Source of the DNA: Poa pratensis
Lineage: Eukaryota > Streptophyta > Magnoliopsida > Poales > Poaceae
NCBI GenBank assembly: GCA_947311845.1
Contig: CAMZMU010000020.1
Location: 42,589,136 to 42,653,135 of the forward strand
Reading direction: 5' to 3'
DNA length: 64,000 nt
The position numbers were made by a program, and so were the translations under genes. The notes under the pieces were generated by a model, which was not told the origin of the DNA, did not search any database, and was given only the letters and a program-made list of their open reading frames with translations. This document shows positions 24,438-36,919 of the stretch, piece after piece. How positions within the stretch are numbered: position 1 is the first letter of the stretch; every line of letters begins with the position of its first letter.

Positions 24438-24714
24438 CTACAATTTTAGGCAAGATTTTAAGTTAGTGAGATGACAAGTGTACAAAATTTTAAATTTAGT
24501 GAAACCACAAGTGCGCAAAATTTTAAGCTTAATGGGATGACAAGTGTGCAATATTTTAAGAGTACAAGGAAAATGTAATACTTAATGAGGTAAAATTTTG
24601 CATAAGTAAGAGGATTGGGATAAGCAATTTTCAAAAATACTTCACTCCTTTGTTTTAGAAATAACTTTTGTAATTCTTATTAACGACCATGCTAACTAAG
24701 GTCTCTTAAAGTCA

Positions 24715-24730
24715 GGATGGCTTGATACCA
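24715..24730 (-). promoter_or_regulatory. primer binding site (tRNA-iMet type)
   Basis: Four bases inside the upstream LTR end, the minus strand reads TGGTATCAAGCCATCC. The first eight bases match the 3' end complement of plant initiator Met tRNA (TGGTATCAGAGC), the usual primer for gypsy elements. Confidence 0.7.
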
Positions 24731-24734
24731 GCTC

Positions 24735-27700
24735 TGTGGGGACCCCGACTAGCTGTCCGAAATACCCGATTATGCTTAACACAACGATCCCATGATCAGT
24801 CTGTCGTTGCACATAATCCGAACTGAATACCAAAGTTTACATCCATTACAATACCGAATAAAAGTCTTACACATATGGTCATTTAGACCAAGTCTTACAT
24901 AGGTGCCTTCATGGGCCAAATCACATTATTCAGCGGAAGCTACGACGTAGTAGACCAACACATCTAGCAATGACCCGACAGGCAGCTGACTTATGGAGAT
25001 CCCTAGTACGCATAGTAGTCGCCATACTCCTCTTCGGCATAGGGCTCCTCGAGATCTGGCTAAGACAATAGCCAGGGACGAAACCAATATGAGTACATTT
25101 GATTGTACTCGCAAACTACCCCCGAAATGAACATGCACTAGTTTTACTTTTATTTAATAAGACTTTTTATTTATTGAAAACATCTCTATATCTTTATTGA
25201 AAAAGGGATAAGAAGAATTTTATAACTTTCCTCTACCAAATTTCCATTTGTATTCAATTCTCCAAAACTCCTTTTATTTCCGACCATAGCCCTTCATGGT
25301 CGATTTGCCTCCAACAACCTCATACCGATCTGTTGGTATAGTTGTATAAAACATTCTCCACTTCATTTTCTTTTTAAAACTCAAAGCTTTCCAAAAACTT
25401 GCACATGGTCTTAGGACAGCCTCCCAACTGTCCATATCCGAGGACTCGGCTATTCGAATAGTTTTACACTCTGTAGAGGTAGCACACTTTTCCCACATCC
25501 ATCCGATAACTCATCGTGTCAGCCACGTCCAGCCATACAAGGTGTATGCGAAGTTGAGTCACCGACCATAGCCTGTCCTTTGCTCATGCTAGTATAGGAC
25601 CCTGCCGCTATGACACTTTCCATCAACACTTAACCCAACCCGTCGGAATCTAAGTGTGAGGACTCATAGTTCTGCCCGGCGGTGTATAGGGGACGATCCT
25701 TCTATCCACCACATGTGCGAGGACCATCCTTCACCACATGTGCGAGGACCCGGGTCAGGGGTAGGTCACCGAACCATCCCCTCATGGAACGGAGTCATCT
25801 CCGTTGTTGAGGCATCCCATACTAATATGAGCAAATTATATGACTACGCCCTTTCCCATATGTGGGTAAATGTGGTCGCACAGGGTAAGATTGGTCGTCA
25901 TAGTACTAGGACACAATGTGCATTTTTTATAAACATCATCATTCTCGATTACTTCACTTCAACACCGACAACTCGGCATTCCACATTCATACCATTGATT
26001 TTAAAGGAGTTTTGAATAAACATTATTTTTCCCATCCTATAATTTGATATATCTATCTTATACTTCTACTTTGGGTGGCAAAATAATTTTTCATACTCTT
26101 TTGAAAAAAGGGTTTTCAAAATTCTTGCTTCTTATGTGTAAACCATTTGGACAAAGTAGATGCATGTATATTAGAGGTGCAAGCTCAGAGAGTAGCTTGC
26201 CTTGCTCAGCAAAGTTCTCGGAGTCTTGCTCTTGTGGTTCGAAGTACTCCCCCTCCTCGCAAGACCCGACAACGATCTCGTCTAAATGTCAAACAACAAT
26301 ACAAACAATCACGATACTACTCAATAGACATCACAGCATTACAAATCCTAAACTCAACAAATAGCTACTGCACACACAAGGCAAAGCAATTTGAGTTTGA
26401 TTTAATTGAATTCACGAATATTTAAAGATGACTTAAATATGGCAGAACTAGTGATACAAGTTTAATTGCATAACTCAAGTTCTGTTGGTCACAAAAATAC
26501 AAACTAAATTTCTACAGAAAGCTACTGATGTGTAGAAGACAACCCAATTTGATTTGGATTAATTGGAGTTTCCAAACTCCCTACACAATTGTTTTAATCC
26601 AGAAGCTTAATAATTAAGTTTTAGTTACTGCCTAAGTTCTATTGATCATAAAATTAAATCCTTTTAGGGGTAACTAGCACTGAGTAATTGTGATCTAACA
26701 AAATTGGTCCTAACTCATTTGGGTTAAGCATTAAACATCTATAATTGATTTAGTACAGAAGGGTTGGCTAATTTTATTCTAACGCCAAACAATTACTATT
26801 GCTTAATTAATTCTACCAAAATTAGGGAAGTTAAGAGATCACAGTACCAAGCTAACAAAATTGGATTGGAATTATTTGGGTTAATAGATCATCAGAAACA
26901 AACAAGTTTAGGTTTTAAACCTTCTGTGGCATTTTTAATAATACACATTTATTATTTATCTAAATGAAATGAAACAACTTGGGTTGGTTAAACAATTTCA
27001 TAAGCTATCCAGAACATTTTGGTTTGATTTATTTGGACTTATAAATCTCGAGATATTGAATTTCAAATATATGTCCAGTACTGACTTTTCCAGAAAATTC
27101 AAATTAGAAAAACATGTTGTTCTGGATAATGTGGAGAATCCTGACGGGTGGGGTCCACTCGTCAGTGACTCAACCGAAATGTCTCGCGCGCAGAGAAATG
27201 TTTAAAACGCTGACAGTGGGTCCCGCTTGGCAGTGACTCAAAGCACGAAACGGTACGCTACCGTGGATCTAAGATCCAACGGCTCAAAATGGCCACGAAC
27301 GGCGACGACCTAAAACGGGCGGCGCCGCCGTGCCAGCGACGGCGAGGTTCACGATTCGCTCACCTAGGGGCTCGGGAGGAAGTGTAGATGACGCAGAAAG
27401 GTCGCGGCGGCCTGGGGAAGCTCGCTGGAGGAGTCATGCTTCCTGGGATGGCTCCAGTCGACGGCGGTGAACTCCTCTGCTTCCACGGTCACGCTCCAAA
27501 CTCCGGCGAGGTCCTGGCTACGACTCTGTGCACAAAACAGAGGGGAAAAGGAGGCGTGTGAGTGCGGTGAGCTCGAGCAGCAACGTAGAGGGATCAGAGG
27601 GAGAGAAAGAGCAGCAGCACGGCATGGCCATGGTCGTCTTCAACCTCGAGCACGACCGAGCTTGGAGATGAACACGGGCAGCAGCAGCTCAGCAGCGGTG

Positions 27701-28982
27701 CCTCCGCCCTCCTGGCGGTGCACGGGTGAGTGTGGAGATGAGGGAGTGAGAGTGGTGCGGTGGGAGGGGAATGCGAGGGCGTGAGGGTGCTTATAAGGCC
27801 GAAGCTCGGCACACGGTGTTCGTGGTGCACGCGTGGTCCAGAGGGTGGGAGAGCTCTCCATTGGCTGTCTGGGGTGTGCGGGCACGACGTTGGACGGCGT
27901 TAGCGAGCAATGGAGCGAGAATGCATGCGTGGAGACGAGCTGCGCGAGCTCGGAATGGTCACGGCCGTGGACACGCCGATGGCGTTCGACGGTTCACGAG
28001 CGTTACTGATGACCTCAATGGCGATGCCACTATGTCCTCGGGGCCGCGGTGAAGCTGGGGAGTGGCTGCGAGGTACAGAGGTGACGAGCGGTGCAGTCGA
28101 GAGCGGCGTTCATCATCGGTGACCTAGCTCCGGTACGACGCACGGCGAGCACGGGCGCGGGCTAAGTGGCACGTGTGTGGAGCTTCGGTGGCAATCCTAT
28201 CCCCTCCTTCTGGAGCGGAAGAGCAAGGGAGAGAGGAAGAACACGGCGTTGGGCCAGCTCGACGTCTCCCTCGTCCTCCACCACAGTGGCGCCACGGGCG
28301 GCATGGGAGCAAGCTCCTGCCCATTGTGGCGACTCCTCTGGGTCAAATGGCACGTTTTCTTCGGGCTCCAGTGAGTGAGAGGGAGCAGGTGGTGCCAGAG
28401 ATTTGACGAATAAAGCTCGAATTGATCGAATTTGACTCGGATTAGGGGAAGAACACATGATGCCAGCAAGGTGTTTGATGAAATGCTTGAACCAAAATTA
28501 ATTTCAAATTTCTGCAACTTATTTTCATAATTTGCTTCATGAACATTTATCAAGATTTTTGGTGCTGTGGTGACCTTTATTTGGTATTTGTAACATAGTA
28601 CATTTTGTGATTTAAAGAAGATAAAGAAAGATATAGAATTTTAAATTTGGACTTTTGGAAATTAATTGTTGGAGAGGGAAAAGTTGTAGGAATAAATGAG
28701 AGTGCTTACATGATCACTCTACTGAATTTTGTTTTGAATAAATATTGATTTCTCCCTTGGAGAATTTATATGACACTTGTCACATGATTTTATTGTTTTA
28801 GCTTTTTCTTTTATTTCTTTGTTTTTTTCCAAATTTTCTAATTTGAGCAAACAACCAACACAAACAACAAGAAACAATTATCACAATCAACAAGGAACCA
28901 ATTAACACATATAAGCAACAAAAGTTTTTGTTGGTTCCTAATTTTTGACTAATAAAACTGATTACAATTTTGGGATGTTACA
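24735..28982 (-). repeat. upstream (5') LTR of the gypsy element, intact
   Basis: 4248 bp running on the minus strand from TGTAACATCCC to CCCCACA, followed by the target duplication GAGGC at 28983-28987. A TATA-like CCTTATAAGC lies at 27789-27798 on the minus strand. Open frames inside (for example near 27467-27784 and 28166-28378) recur in the partner LTR and are GC-rich leader sequence, not genes. It serves as the reference for reading the insertions in the partner LTR. Confidence 0.88.
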
Positions 28983-28987
28983 GAGGC

Positions 28988-29314
28988 AAAAAGGAGAATA
29001 GCTGGAACCGCTTCGCGTGGGCAGAAGCAATAACTAAGCTGACACAGGGGTGGCCAACATCGATTGGATACGGCCGGCTGGCCATGTCTCTTTTTTTTAC
29101 TACTAGTAATCTTGCATTAGTACGACCGGTCAAGTATCTTTCATTCGGACCACCATTATCTACCTTATCGTGTGGGACCAAAGTCTCCGAATGGTCAAAC
29201 ACACAGACGTACCGCTTGATCGATCACACCTACATTAGCCCGTGCACGATAGGTCGCAGACCACCCTCGACCTCGAGCAGTGTTCCTTCCTCAACAGGCG
29301 ATTGAACGGACAGC
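28988..29314. other. short flank between two gypsy elements
   Basis: After the duplication GAGGC there are about 330 bp without a recognisable gene. It is the original insertion target of the 4.2 kb-LTR element on this side and ends at the truncated left edge of the Tat-type element. Confidence 0.4.
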
Positions 29315-30312
29315 CACTGTCACATCGTAGTAGAAACGCTGCACACGGTACTGGTAGTCGAACGCAGGGAGGAGGGACACGCCCAAAGCATGCAATGTCC
29401 AGTCTATTACTTGAGTGAAGTACTCTCCATATCAAAGCAGCGATACACGCACTATCAAAAGCTGGCCTACGCCGTGTTCATGTCCTCAAGGAAGCTGACG
29501 CATTACTTCGCAGAGCACCCGATCACTGTAATCAGCACCTCAGGGATCGGGGACATCCTCACAAACCCCAACGCAACTGGGCGAGTGGCAAAATGTCTCA
29601 TTGAGCTAGCACCACGAGATATCAAGTATGATTACCCGAAGGCCATCAAAGCACAAGTCTTACCTGACTTCCATACCGAGTGGATCGAAGCTCAATTACC
29701 AGGAGCACCAGATGTGTCGAACTCATGGACTATGTACTTCGACGGCTCAAAGAAGAACGAAGGCGCAGGCGCAGGTGTCATACTCATATCACCAAAAGGC
29801 GACAAGCTTCGCTATATCCTGTGATGGAATTCGAGTTTCCATCCAATAACGAAGCTGAGTACGAGGCCCTGATCCATTGGATGCGGATGGCCAAAGCCCT
29901 CGGGTGCACTCGACTGATGATCTATGGTGACTCGAACCTTGTGGTGCAGCAAACAATGAAGGCCTGTGATGCAATCTCAGATAACATGATAGCCTACCGT
30001 GACCTGTACAACCTCATGGAGGGTAGCTTCGAAGGCTGCGAGTTGCGGCACATAGGGCGCGAGAGCAATGAAGAAGCAGATAAGCTAGCCAACATTGACG
30101 CGACCAAAGCACCAGTTCCACCTGGTGTCTTCCTCGAGCGCATCGAGCACAGGTCCATCAAGAAGAAGCAAACATCTCCTACATCAGCCGCACCAGCCAA
30201 GAGCAAAGCACCTAGCACAGAGGACCCGCCAGTCGAGGTACTCCTCATTGAGCCAACTTGGACTCAACCTTCCTCGCATACATACTCCGCGGCGAGGTAC
30301 CTGAAGACATAA
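29315..30312 (+). pseudogene. dual RNase H region of Tat-type pol
   Basis: 29315-29580 encodes the tail of a gypsy RNase H (VYYLSEVLSISKQRYTHYQK, LTHYFAEHPI). A second, archaeal-type RNase H follows with its four acidic positions in view: MYFDGSKK (about 29735), NNEAEYEAL, YGDSNLVVQ and NEEADKLAN. A frame change near 29822 lies between the first and second acidic motifs. The C-terminal part is a Ser/Pro/Lys-rich linker to the integrase. The first domain lacks its start because the element is truncated. Confidence 0.8.
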
Positions 30313-30339
30313 CGGAGTCAAGACGCGTCACTCGACGAT

Positions 30340-31513
30340 CTAAAGCATACACCGTCATCAACAACGAACTGTACAAGCGCAGCGTATCAGGTATGTTCCA
30401 ATGATGCATTGCATTCGAAGATGGCCAGGCCATCCTACGTGATATTCATGCAGGTACCTGCGGGCATCATGCCAGCAGTCGATCACTCGTAGCCAAAGCC
30501 TTTCGCGCAGGCTTCTACTGGCCCACAGCACTCAAAGACGCGGAGGACATAGTCAAAAGGTGCATCGGCTGTCAAAAATTTGCCACAAAGCCACACGCAC
30601 CCGCATCGGCGTTGAAGACAATACCATTGTCCTGGCCCTTCGTCCAGTGGGGGCTCGATATGGTTGGGCCGCTCAAAAAATCCTCCCATGGAGGGCATAC
30701 TCACCTTTTGGTGGCGGTCGACATGTTCACCAAATGGATTGAAGCAGTCCCTAACACAAGTTCGACTGCCACTACAACAGTCAATTTCATAAAATCCATC
30801 ATATACCGCTTTGGTGTGCCAAGCAGCATCATCACTGATAACGGCACAAATTTCACGGCTGAAGAGTTCTGAACCTTCTGCAAAGAGCAAGATATCACGC
30901 TCAACTACGCATCCGTGGCGCACCCGCAGTCCAATGGCCAAGTCGAAAAAGCCAATGGACTCGTGACGAGCGGAATCAAGAAACACCTCCTGGTGCCACT
31001 CAAAAGGGCCGCGGGTGCTTGGGTCGAAGAACTCCCATCTGTGCTATGGAGCCTACGCACAACTCCCAATGCCTCAACACAATTTACCCATTTTTCATTG
31101 TCTACGGCGCAGAGCCAATCCTGCCATCAGACGTAAGGTTCAATGCACCAAGAGTCGAAGAATACAACGAAGAAGATGCAGATGAAGCACTCGAAGATGC
31201 AGTCGACTTGCTCGAAGAAGCACGCAACACGGCGCTAGCACGCACAGCTGTCTATCAGCAAGACCTCCGCAACTATCACAGCCGTCGACTGCGTACCAGG
31301 TCCTTCGAGGTTGGCGACCTGGTGCTTCGACTGAAGCAAAAGAAGGTGCACAAACTTGCTTCTCCATGGGAAGGACCCTTCATCATTACCGAGGTCATTG
31401 GCGGTGGAGCATATAGACTGAAGCACGTGAAGACAGGCAACTCTCGCATAATCCTTGGAACGTTGCGCAGCTGCGCCGTTTCTATGCTTAGATTGTTCAG
31501 TCGCATAATGTAA
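30340..31513 (+). pseudogene. Tat-type integrase, interrupted by stops
   Basis: The HHCC zinc region (HAGTCGHHASSRSL...CIGCQKFA, about 30448-30585) leads to the core with WGLDMVGPL, IITDNGTNF and NGQVEKANG, the D-D-E triad. The end GAEPILPSDVRF...YGRLR-like region and FEVGDLVLRL...GPFIITEVIGGGAYRL are present. In-frame TGA codons near 30402 and 30868 and a frame change near 31085 break it. The KANG wording after the Glu is typical of Tat/Athila integrases rather than chromoviruses. Confidence 0.82.
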
Positions 31514-32599
31514 TAGGCACATATGTCGGATGGCTGCAGGTTTCAGACGCCTCTTTTCCTTACCAGGGTACCTACGGGGACTGGAAGGTTTTTAATGAGG
31601 CGGCCTGCAGCTTAACATTCAAAAATGGAATATAATCAATGATTCCTCATATTTCTCCCTGCTTACTACTCGCATAACTTATTCGAACACACTTAGCCTC
31701 ACCCGAATACTCGGGGGCTACACTGTCTCAAAGCATGAGCTTTCGCTCCTTCAAACATAATACTCCAGCCGCACTCGAATACTCGGGGGCTGGGTCATAA
31801 AAATCATACATAAATGAAAAAGTTGCTCAAATCATGAGTTGCAGCTTCAAACATCGCAAAAATTCACAGCCTCACTCGAGCACTCGGGGGCTGTGCAATT
31901 TATGTTCATACTCTGTGTTTTTCATAAACCCACTCGATACACTCGGGGCTGCGCACATACACATAAAACAAAATATACACATGTGGCAAAATTACACTCG
32001 GGGGCTGACCCCTATACATAAAACCTTAATCTACAGGTTCATCCTTTGGCTAGGTCCACTTCTCCTCCTCCTTTAGCACATGATGGATTAGGACCAATGC
32101 GTCCACCCGTGTCTCTTGGTAGTGCTCCTCCATTTGCACAGGACCACCACCTGGTACGGGTGCAGGCCCCATCGCAATCTTTTTCAAATCAAGGTGTGGA
32201 AAGTGCGACCGCACAAAGGCAAGGCAACGTTAGCCCCGCTAATCAGTTGCTCCCGTACAAATTTCTTGATCGCCTTGCCCTTTCGAAATTTCTTCAGCAA
32301 TGCAGCAAGGCTTGTGGTTGCTCATTCAAAGGAAACAAAGCCTCGTGGACTCGAAACAAAGCTAACCTGCAGCTCTCCAGTCGAATGGCAGTTCGCCACG
32401 CACGATCCAGAAGCTTTACCAAAATGGCACTCCTCGCCCTGTCCGACCAAAAGGGGTGGGCAGCGTACTCCGCGCTACTCGCTTGACCGTCGAGTCGGTC
32501 CTGTAGCCGTGCCTCCTCCTTCGACTGGTCAAAGCAAACACCTATGGCAAAAATAAAGCAAAATTATTATCCCAGTCGACCTGTGTGTCGAGTCCACAA
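31514..32599 (+). other. 3' internal region with repeated G-rich tract motif
   Basis: Non-coding on the plus strand. CTCGGGGGCT, the sequence that later abuts the 3' LTR as polypurine tract, occurs here at about 31710, 31782, 31883 and 31997, with a four-G version at 31942. Further copies are at 32895, 36301 and 36908. Spacing is irregular and the DNA between copies is only loosely similar. Confidence 0.65.
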
Positions 32600-35500
32600 A
32601 TCAACTTCCAAAAGGCTTACATTCCAGCTGTAAGTTTACTTTCTCCAATTCTTCAAGCAAAAAGGCCTCCCGCTCCGTAATTGGAGATGGCCTCGACTGC
32701 AACTCCGCATATGCGTCTTGTGTCTTCTTTAGCTCGCTTGTCACCTTGGAAAGTTTGAGCTGAAGGAAGTCGATGATTTTCTGATCATTCACGCTACGTG
32801 ACTGAGTGGAGCCGCTCGCACCTGGACCAGTCGATGTTCTAGAGGCTCGGGTCTACATCCAGAATAACTCGGAACATAAGAGATCAAGCAAAAGGCTCGG
32901 GGGCTGTGCCTCCCGATAACTGGAGTTCATATTTCATGAAGCACAAATACGAAGTCTGAAGTTTTTTACAGCAAAAGCAAAATCATAAAAAGTCCCTAAA
33001 ACTAGGCGACGAAGGAATCACTCGCTAGTCATCGACTTCTTGGAGGAAGCCTTCTTCGCCTGAACCTTGGCTGCCCTGTCTTCAACAGTTGATACAAGCT
33101 GTTGAGTACTTTTGGGCAGCCTCCATCCAAGTGCCTAACCCGACGGTTTTGCCGCCAGGCCCCCTCGGGAACTTCGTCGTGACCTTGTCAAAATCCGCCT
33201 CGACTCCGTGCGCGAGCAACATGAGAAAAGTAGTCTGAGCACCACTTACCATTTGCTCGCGACAGAAATCGGCGACGGCAGTTCCTTCAGGCTTGAACAG
33301 CTCCACCAGTTCTGCAAACATAGATGGAAGCTCATCATCTGGGAAGAAGCTGCTGTGAAGGGCGCCCAAAGCACTCACCGCCTTCATCAGCATCTCCCCT
33401 GCCCTACTGTTGGCAACCTCTGCGACAGCTACACTTTCATCAAGTGAAGCGCCAACGTTTTGCTTGCCAGGAGCAGTAGGGCCATCCATCACATCTAGCA
33501 TAGCATGTAAATACCATGTTCAGAAGCATAGTACAACAACTTCAAATATCTAGTTCAATGGCAAAAATTGCATACCTGTCAAAGTGGTGCTGGCAGCAGA
33601 AAGTCGACCAATCGCCTGGTCTTCCCTAACTTCGGCTGCTTTCAGCCTCTTCTCCAGATCAGCAACTCGACGGGTAGCCTTGCCCATCTCTTCTGCAGCG
33701 GCAGTCGCTGACTCTGCGAAACACATAAGCATTTCCTCAACATGCTGCAAAAGATAGTCACATAAAAAACTCGAGTTCTCATTACAGGATACTTACTCTT
33801 CGCATCCTCGAGTTGCTGCTGCAAGGTGGCGACTTCCGTCTCCATGTGTACATACTTGGAGCCTGCCTTCAGTAGCTCTTGTGAAAATGACTACATCACA
33901 ACACGCGAAAGTTCAGAATAGATTTATCGGGTCTATGAACAGCTTTAACACCGCTAATGATTCAACTATGGTACAAAAGCACAAGCTTACATGATTCAAG
34001 AAGGAGGAAGTCGACACAGGAACGCCTGTCGCTGCTGCCTCCTCTTTGTCAGCCGCAACCTCAGGCTCAGATGGTGTGGCCGCGTCCGCGGCAGCCGGAG
34101 TCGCAGCGGTTGGAGGCTGTTCTGGTGGCAAACTCCGAGCAGTCGACGCCGCACTGCTCTTCTCCATCTGAGGTGGTGGTGGCAAATCCTCATCCGAGGA
34201 CACGCTGTTTCACACATGCTAAATAAACAACTTGGTAACGTTCATAAACCATCAAAAAGCAGATGCTCATACTACTTACTCTTCAGTAAGGTCGACCATT
34301 GATCAGGTGCAAGCACGCCCATGCTGGGGTGTCTCTTCGGGGGTCGTGGGGGAAGCGAGCGATCGGAGGATATCGAGTGGCGCCATCGTCGACTCCGTCT
34401 CGTTCCCCTCTTCTCCTCTGAGTCAGCAGTGTCTTCTTCCTCGCGCGACCGCTTCTGCTTGGCCTGCACCTCAGCATCGCCTTCATCGGCTTCTGGCGTA
34501 TGTGCGGTGGCGAGTGAGGTCACTTCATCATCAGAGCCCGCCTCGAGTGGCTCATTGTCCGGCACTGGGCCGCTCTCTGGCAGAGGAGGCATCGACTCAT
34601 ACATTCTGTGTCCCTGCACACAGAAACAGCAAAGGAATCAATATCGCACATGCATAACATATCAACTTACATATAGTATCGACTGTTACCTCTGGTAGAG
34701 GGTTGCTGGTTTCATAAGGAGCCACAGGCGAGTTCATCTCGCAAGGCTCTTCATCAGTCAGTTTGGTAAGGCTCTTACCAACTTCTCCGCTTCCGCATCA
34801 GAAAGCTCCACTGCGCGTGAGCGGGTTGGATCAGAAACCCCACTGTATGCCCACATAGCATGCGCTCGGGCTCGGAGGGGCTGCACTCGCCTCTTGGCAA
34901 TAATGGCTAGCAAATGGATGCCCGTAACCTCCCGACCAACAGTGGTCTGAAGCTTTAGCACCTTCTCCATCAGAATGTCAGCCTCTTCGGCTTCGACTCC
35001 GGTCGGCTGGGCGATCCAGGATGGCCTCTTCTTCACCAGGGCGTCTGCGTCAAAGGGAGGCAACCCGAACGCTTGGGTTCCAATGGTCACATCCTTGATG
35101 TAGAACCACTTTTGGCGCCATCCTTGCACAGACTCAAGAAGTTGATCTTGAAGTACTCGACGTCAGGTCGAGTCTGTACTCCAAAACCACCAGGTCCTTT
35201 GGCGCTGTGCTGGCGCTTGACGTTGAAGATGCGGCGAAACAGCCGAAGTGGGGCGCAACGCCCAAGAAGCACTCGCAAAGAACGAAGAAACACGCAATGT
35301 GCAAAAGCCCATTGGGTGTAAAATCGTGCAATTGCACTCCATAAACGTGCATCAGTGCACGAAGAAAGTTATGAACAGGGAAGGAGAATCCCCTGTTCAC
35401 AAAATCCACAAAACAGACCCGCTCATTGGGGCCTGGGCGCGGGATTACCTCGGCGCCGGGGATGCGAACCTGCGAGGTGTCCGTAGGAATCAGCCCGTCG

Positions 35501-35648
35501 TTCCGCAGGCCGGTGAGCATCCTCTTGCTGCAGTGGTCTTGGTCCACGAGCCTTTGTCCCTCTTCAAACCGCTGGCAGCGGCTCCAGCGGCGCTGTCTGC
35601 CGACGCGTTCGCTGCGCTCCTGCCCTTCCGGGTCACGGGATTCGTCAT
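32600..35648 (-). pseudogene. antisense spliced Transposase_28-type gene inside the Tat element
   Basis: The ATG at 35648 (MTNPVTRKGRSAAN) is followed, after a frame change near 35545, by NRGFSFPVHNFLRALMHVYG and LLHIACFFVLCECFLGVAPH. This is the conserved core of the plant putative gypsy-type transposon family (Transposase_28). The WRQKWFYIKDV block lies at 35129-35080. Downstream exons are bounded by consensus introns: 34613-34692 (GTAACA...GTGCAG), about 34205-34287 (GTAAGT...ACAG), about 33894-33987 (GTAAGC...GTAG) and about 33750-33800 (GTAAGT...GCAG). They encode acidic and Pro/Ala-rich linkers, then coiled-coil helices (ATRRVADLEKRLKAAEVRED) and a final coiled coil ending at 32601. The role of these antisense genes in Tat elements is unknown. 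Confidence 0.72.
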
Positions 35649-36919
35649 CGCGATGGTGGGTGGCAGAGGTTTGGCTGTTGGGCTATGGCGATGCGCTAGG
35701 AGGAAGAAGAAGCAGCAGCGGCGGAGAACAAATGGCAAGTAAAAATATTCTTTACTCCACCGCAGCCTTTTAATCTCAACGCAAAAGAATCCGCACCGTT
35801 GATGCGAGATCGTGGGCAACGTGGCAAATCCAGCCGTACACGTGGCAGCCGTGGAGAGCAGCCGTCACCGGCCACTCCGCCCACTACGCACGGGAATCTA
35901 GGAACCGTCATCATAGTCCTGGAGAAATCGTGCCTGAACGGTCAAATCCAGTCCAAACGGCTACACCGTGGGCCCACAGACGTGTCACGTCCCATCTATC
36001 ACAGCATAGCGCACGCCACCGCGTGTCAGGCAGCGCAGTCGCCACAAACGTCATCCCTGACGTCATTGCACGCCATATTCAGAAAAGCATTCGAGTCCGC
36101 TCGATGCAGATTGATCAATCGACTGCCTTGCTTGGATCGGGTGTGAAAAAGCCATGTTAAGGCAAAATTGGTCACTCGACCATTCCTTCGGCTGAGGCAT
36201 ATTACTCCCATCGAGAGCATATCAAAAAATTCTTCGACTAGAGATGCTCAAGATAAAATGATTTTGAGATTATCCTCCATTACAAGCAATACAACATAAT
36301 CTCGGGGGCTACTCCCATCGGGAGAGCTGACGCGCACCCGATAGAATAACGACAAAGTGACAGTCGACAAAAGGATCGACTCAGTTCATATACAAAATCA
36401 AACTCGAAACATTCCCGAGTTGCGTCCGCCGCAAATACTTCGGATCCTGCACGCATAGTGCAAAGGTAAGACCCGCCGAACTTTCGAGCTGGGCTAAGGA
36501 CCGTTCCAGCAACGTCAATCCTTATACTTTCCGTGTCAGCAGACATGATGAAAAATCCTGACGACGCGTTGGGTAAAATTCAAATCTATACTGCAGATCG
36601 ACTCAGTAAGACCTCCGCGGCCTAGTCGAATCTGACCAGTTTGTTCCAGATTCGAGTCCGGGTACTCAAGTTTGATTGAAAGCTAGTAAGGTTTTACCCG
36701 AATGTGTAGTTAACCAGTCCCGATCCGTCGAGTGTACTGGGCCTGCTAAGCTATTATCCCTTGATCATCATAAGCAAAAATCACAGTTGGTGAGATACTC
36801 GACATAGCCAACATGTGCTATTCATACAGGAATTCCAATTATAATACAAAGCATATGACGTGCACTTACGAATGAGTCCATGCCTGATTCTTCGAGTCAG
36901 ATAAGTACTCGGGGGCTAC
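35649..36919 (+). other. promoter side of antisense gene and approach to the 3' LTR
   Basis: No plus-strand gene is supported. It should contain the promoter of the antisense gene. CTCGGGGGCTAC at 36908-36919 directly precedes the LTR and is the polypurine tract. Confidence 0.5.

Larger units (their letters stand above)
9111..28982 (-). mobile_element. Ty3/gypsy retrotransposon with LTRs of about 4.2 kb, nested insertions
   Basis: A minus-oriented LTR retrotransposon bounded by GAGGC on both sides. The upstream LTR is 24735-28982 (starts TGTAACATCCC on the minus strand, ends CCCCACA). The downstream LTR is 9111-19034 and is swollen by two insertions. The internal region runs 24734 to 19035: primer binding site, an extra ORF, gag, protease, reverse transcriptase, RNase H and integrase in that order, which is the Ty3/gypsy order. 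The RT and integrase wording ([28 protein letters not shown]) and the very long LTRs resemble Del/Tekay chromoviruses, but the chromodomain region is deleted. LTR stretches compared by eye differ by roughly 2-4 %, so the element is fairly recent, yet every ORF is frameshifted. Confidence 0.88.

Noticed and set aside
28162..28458. Several overlapping open frames repeated at 18233-18643
   Set aside because: They are the two copies of the same LTR segment; overlapping frames on both strands and no domain show GC-rich non-coding DNA.
31690..32010. Possible CRISPR-like or satellite array of ACTCGGGGGCT
   Set aside because: Spacing is irregular, the repeat is only about 10 bp, and the setting is a plant retrotransposon, so it is a repeated tract motif.
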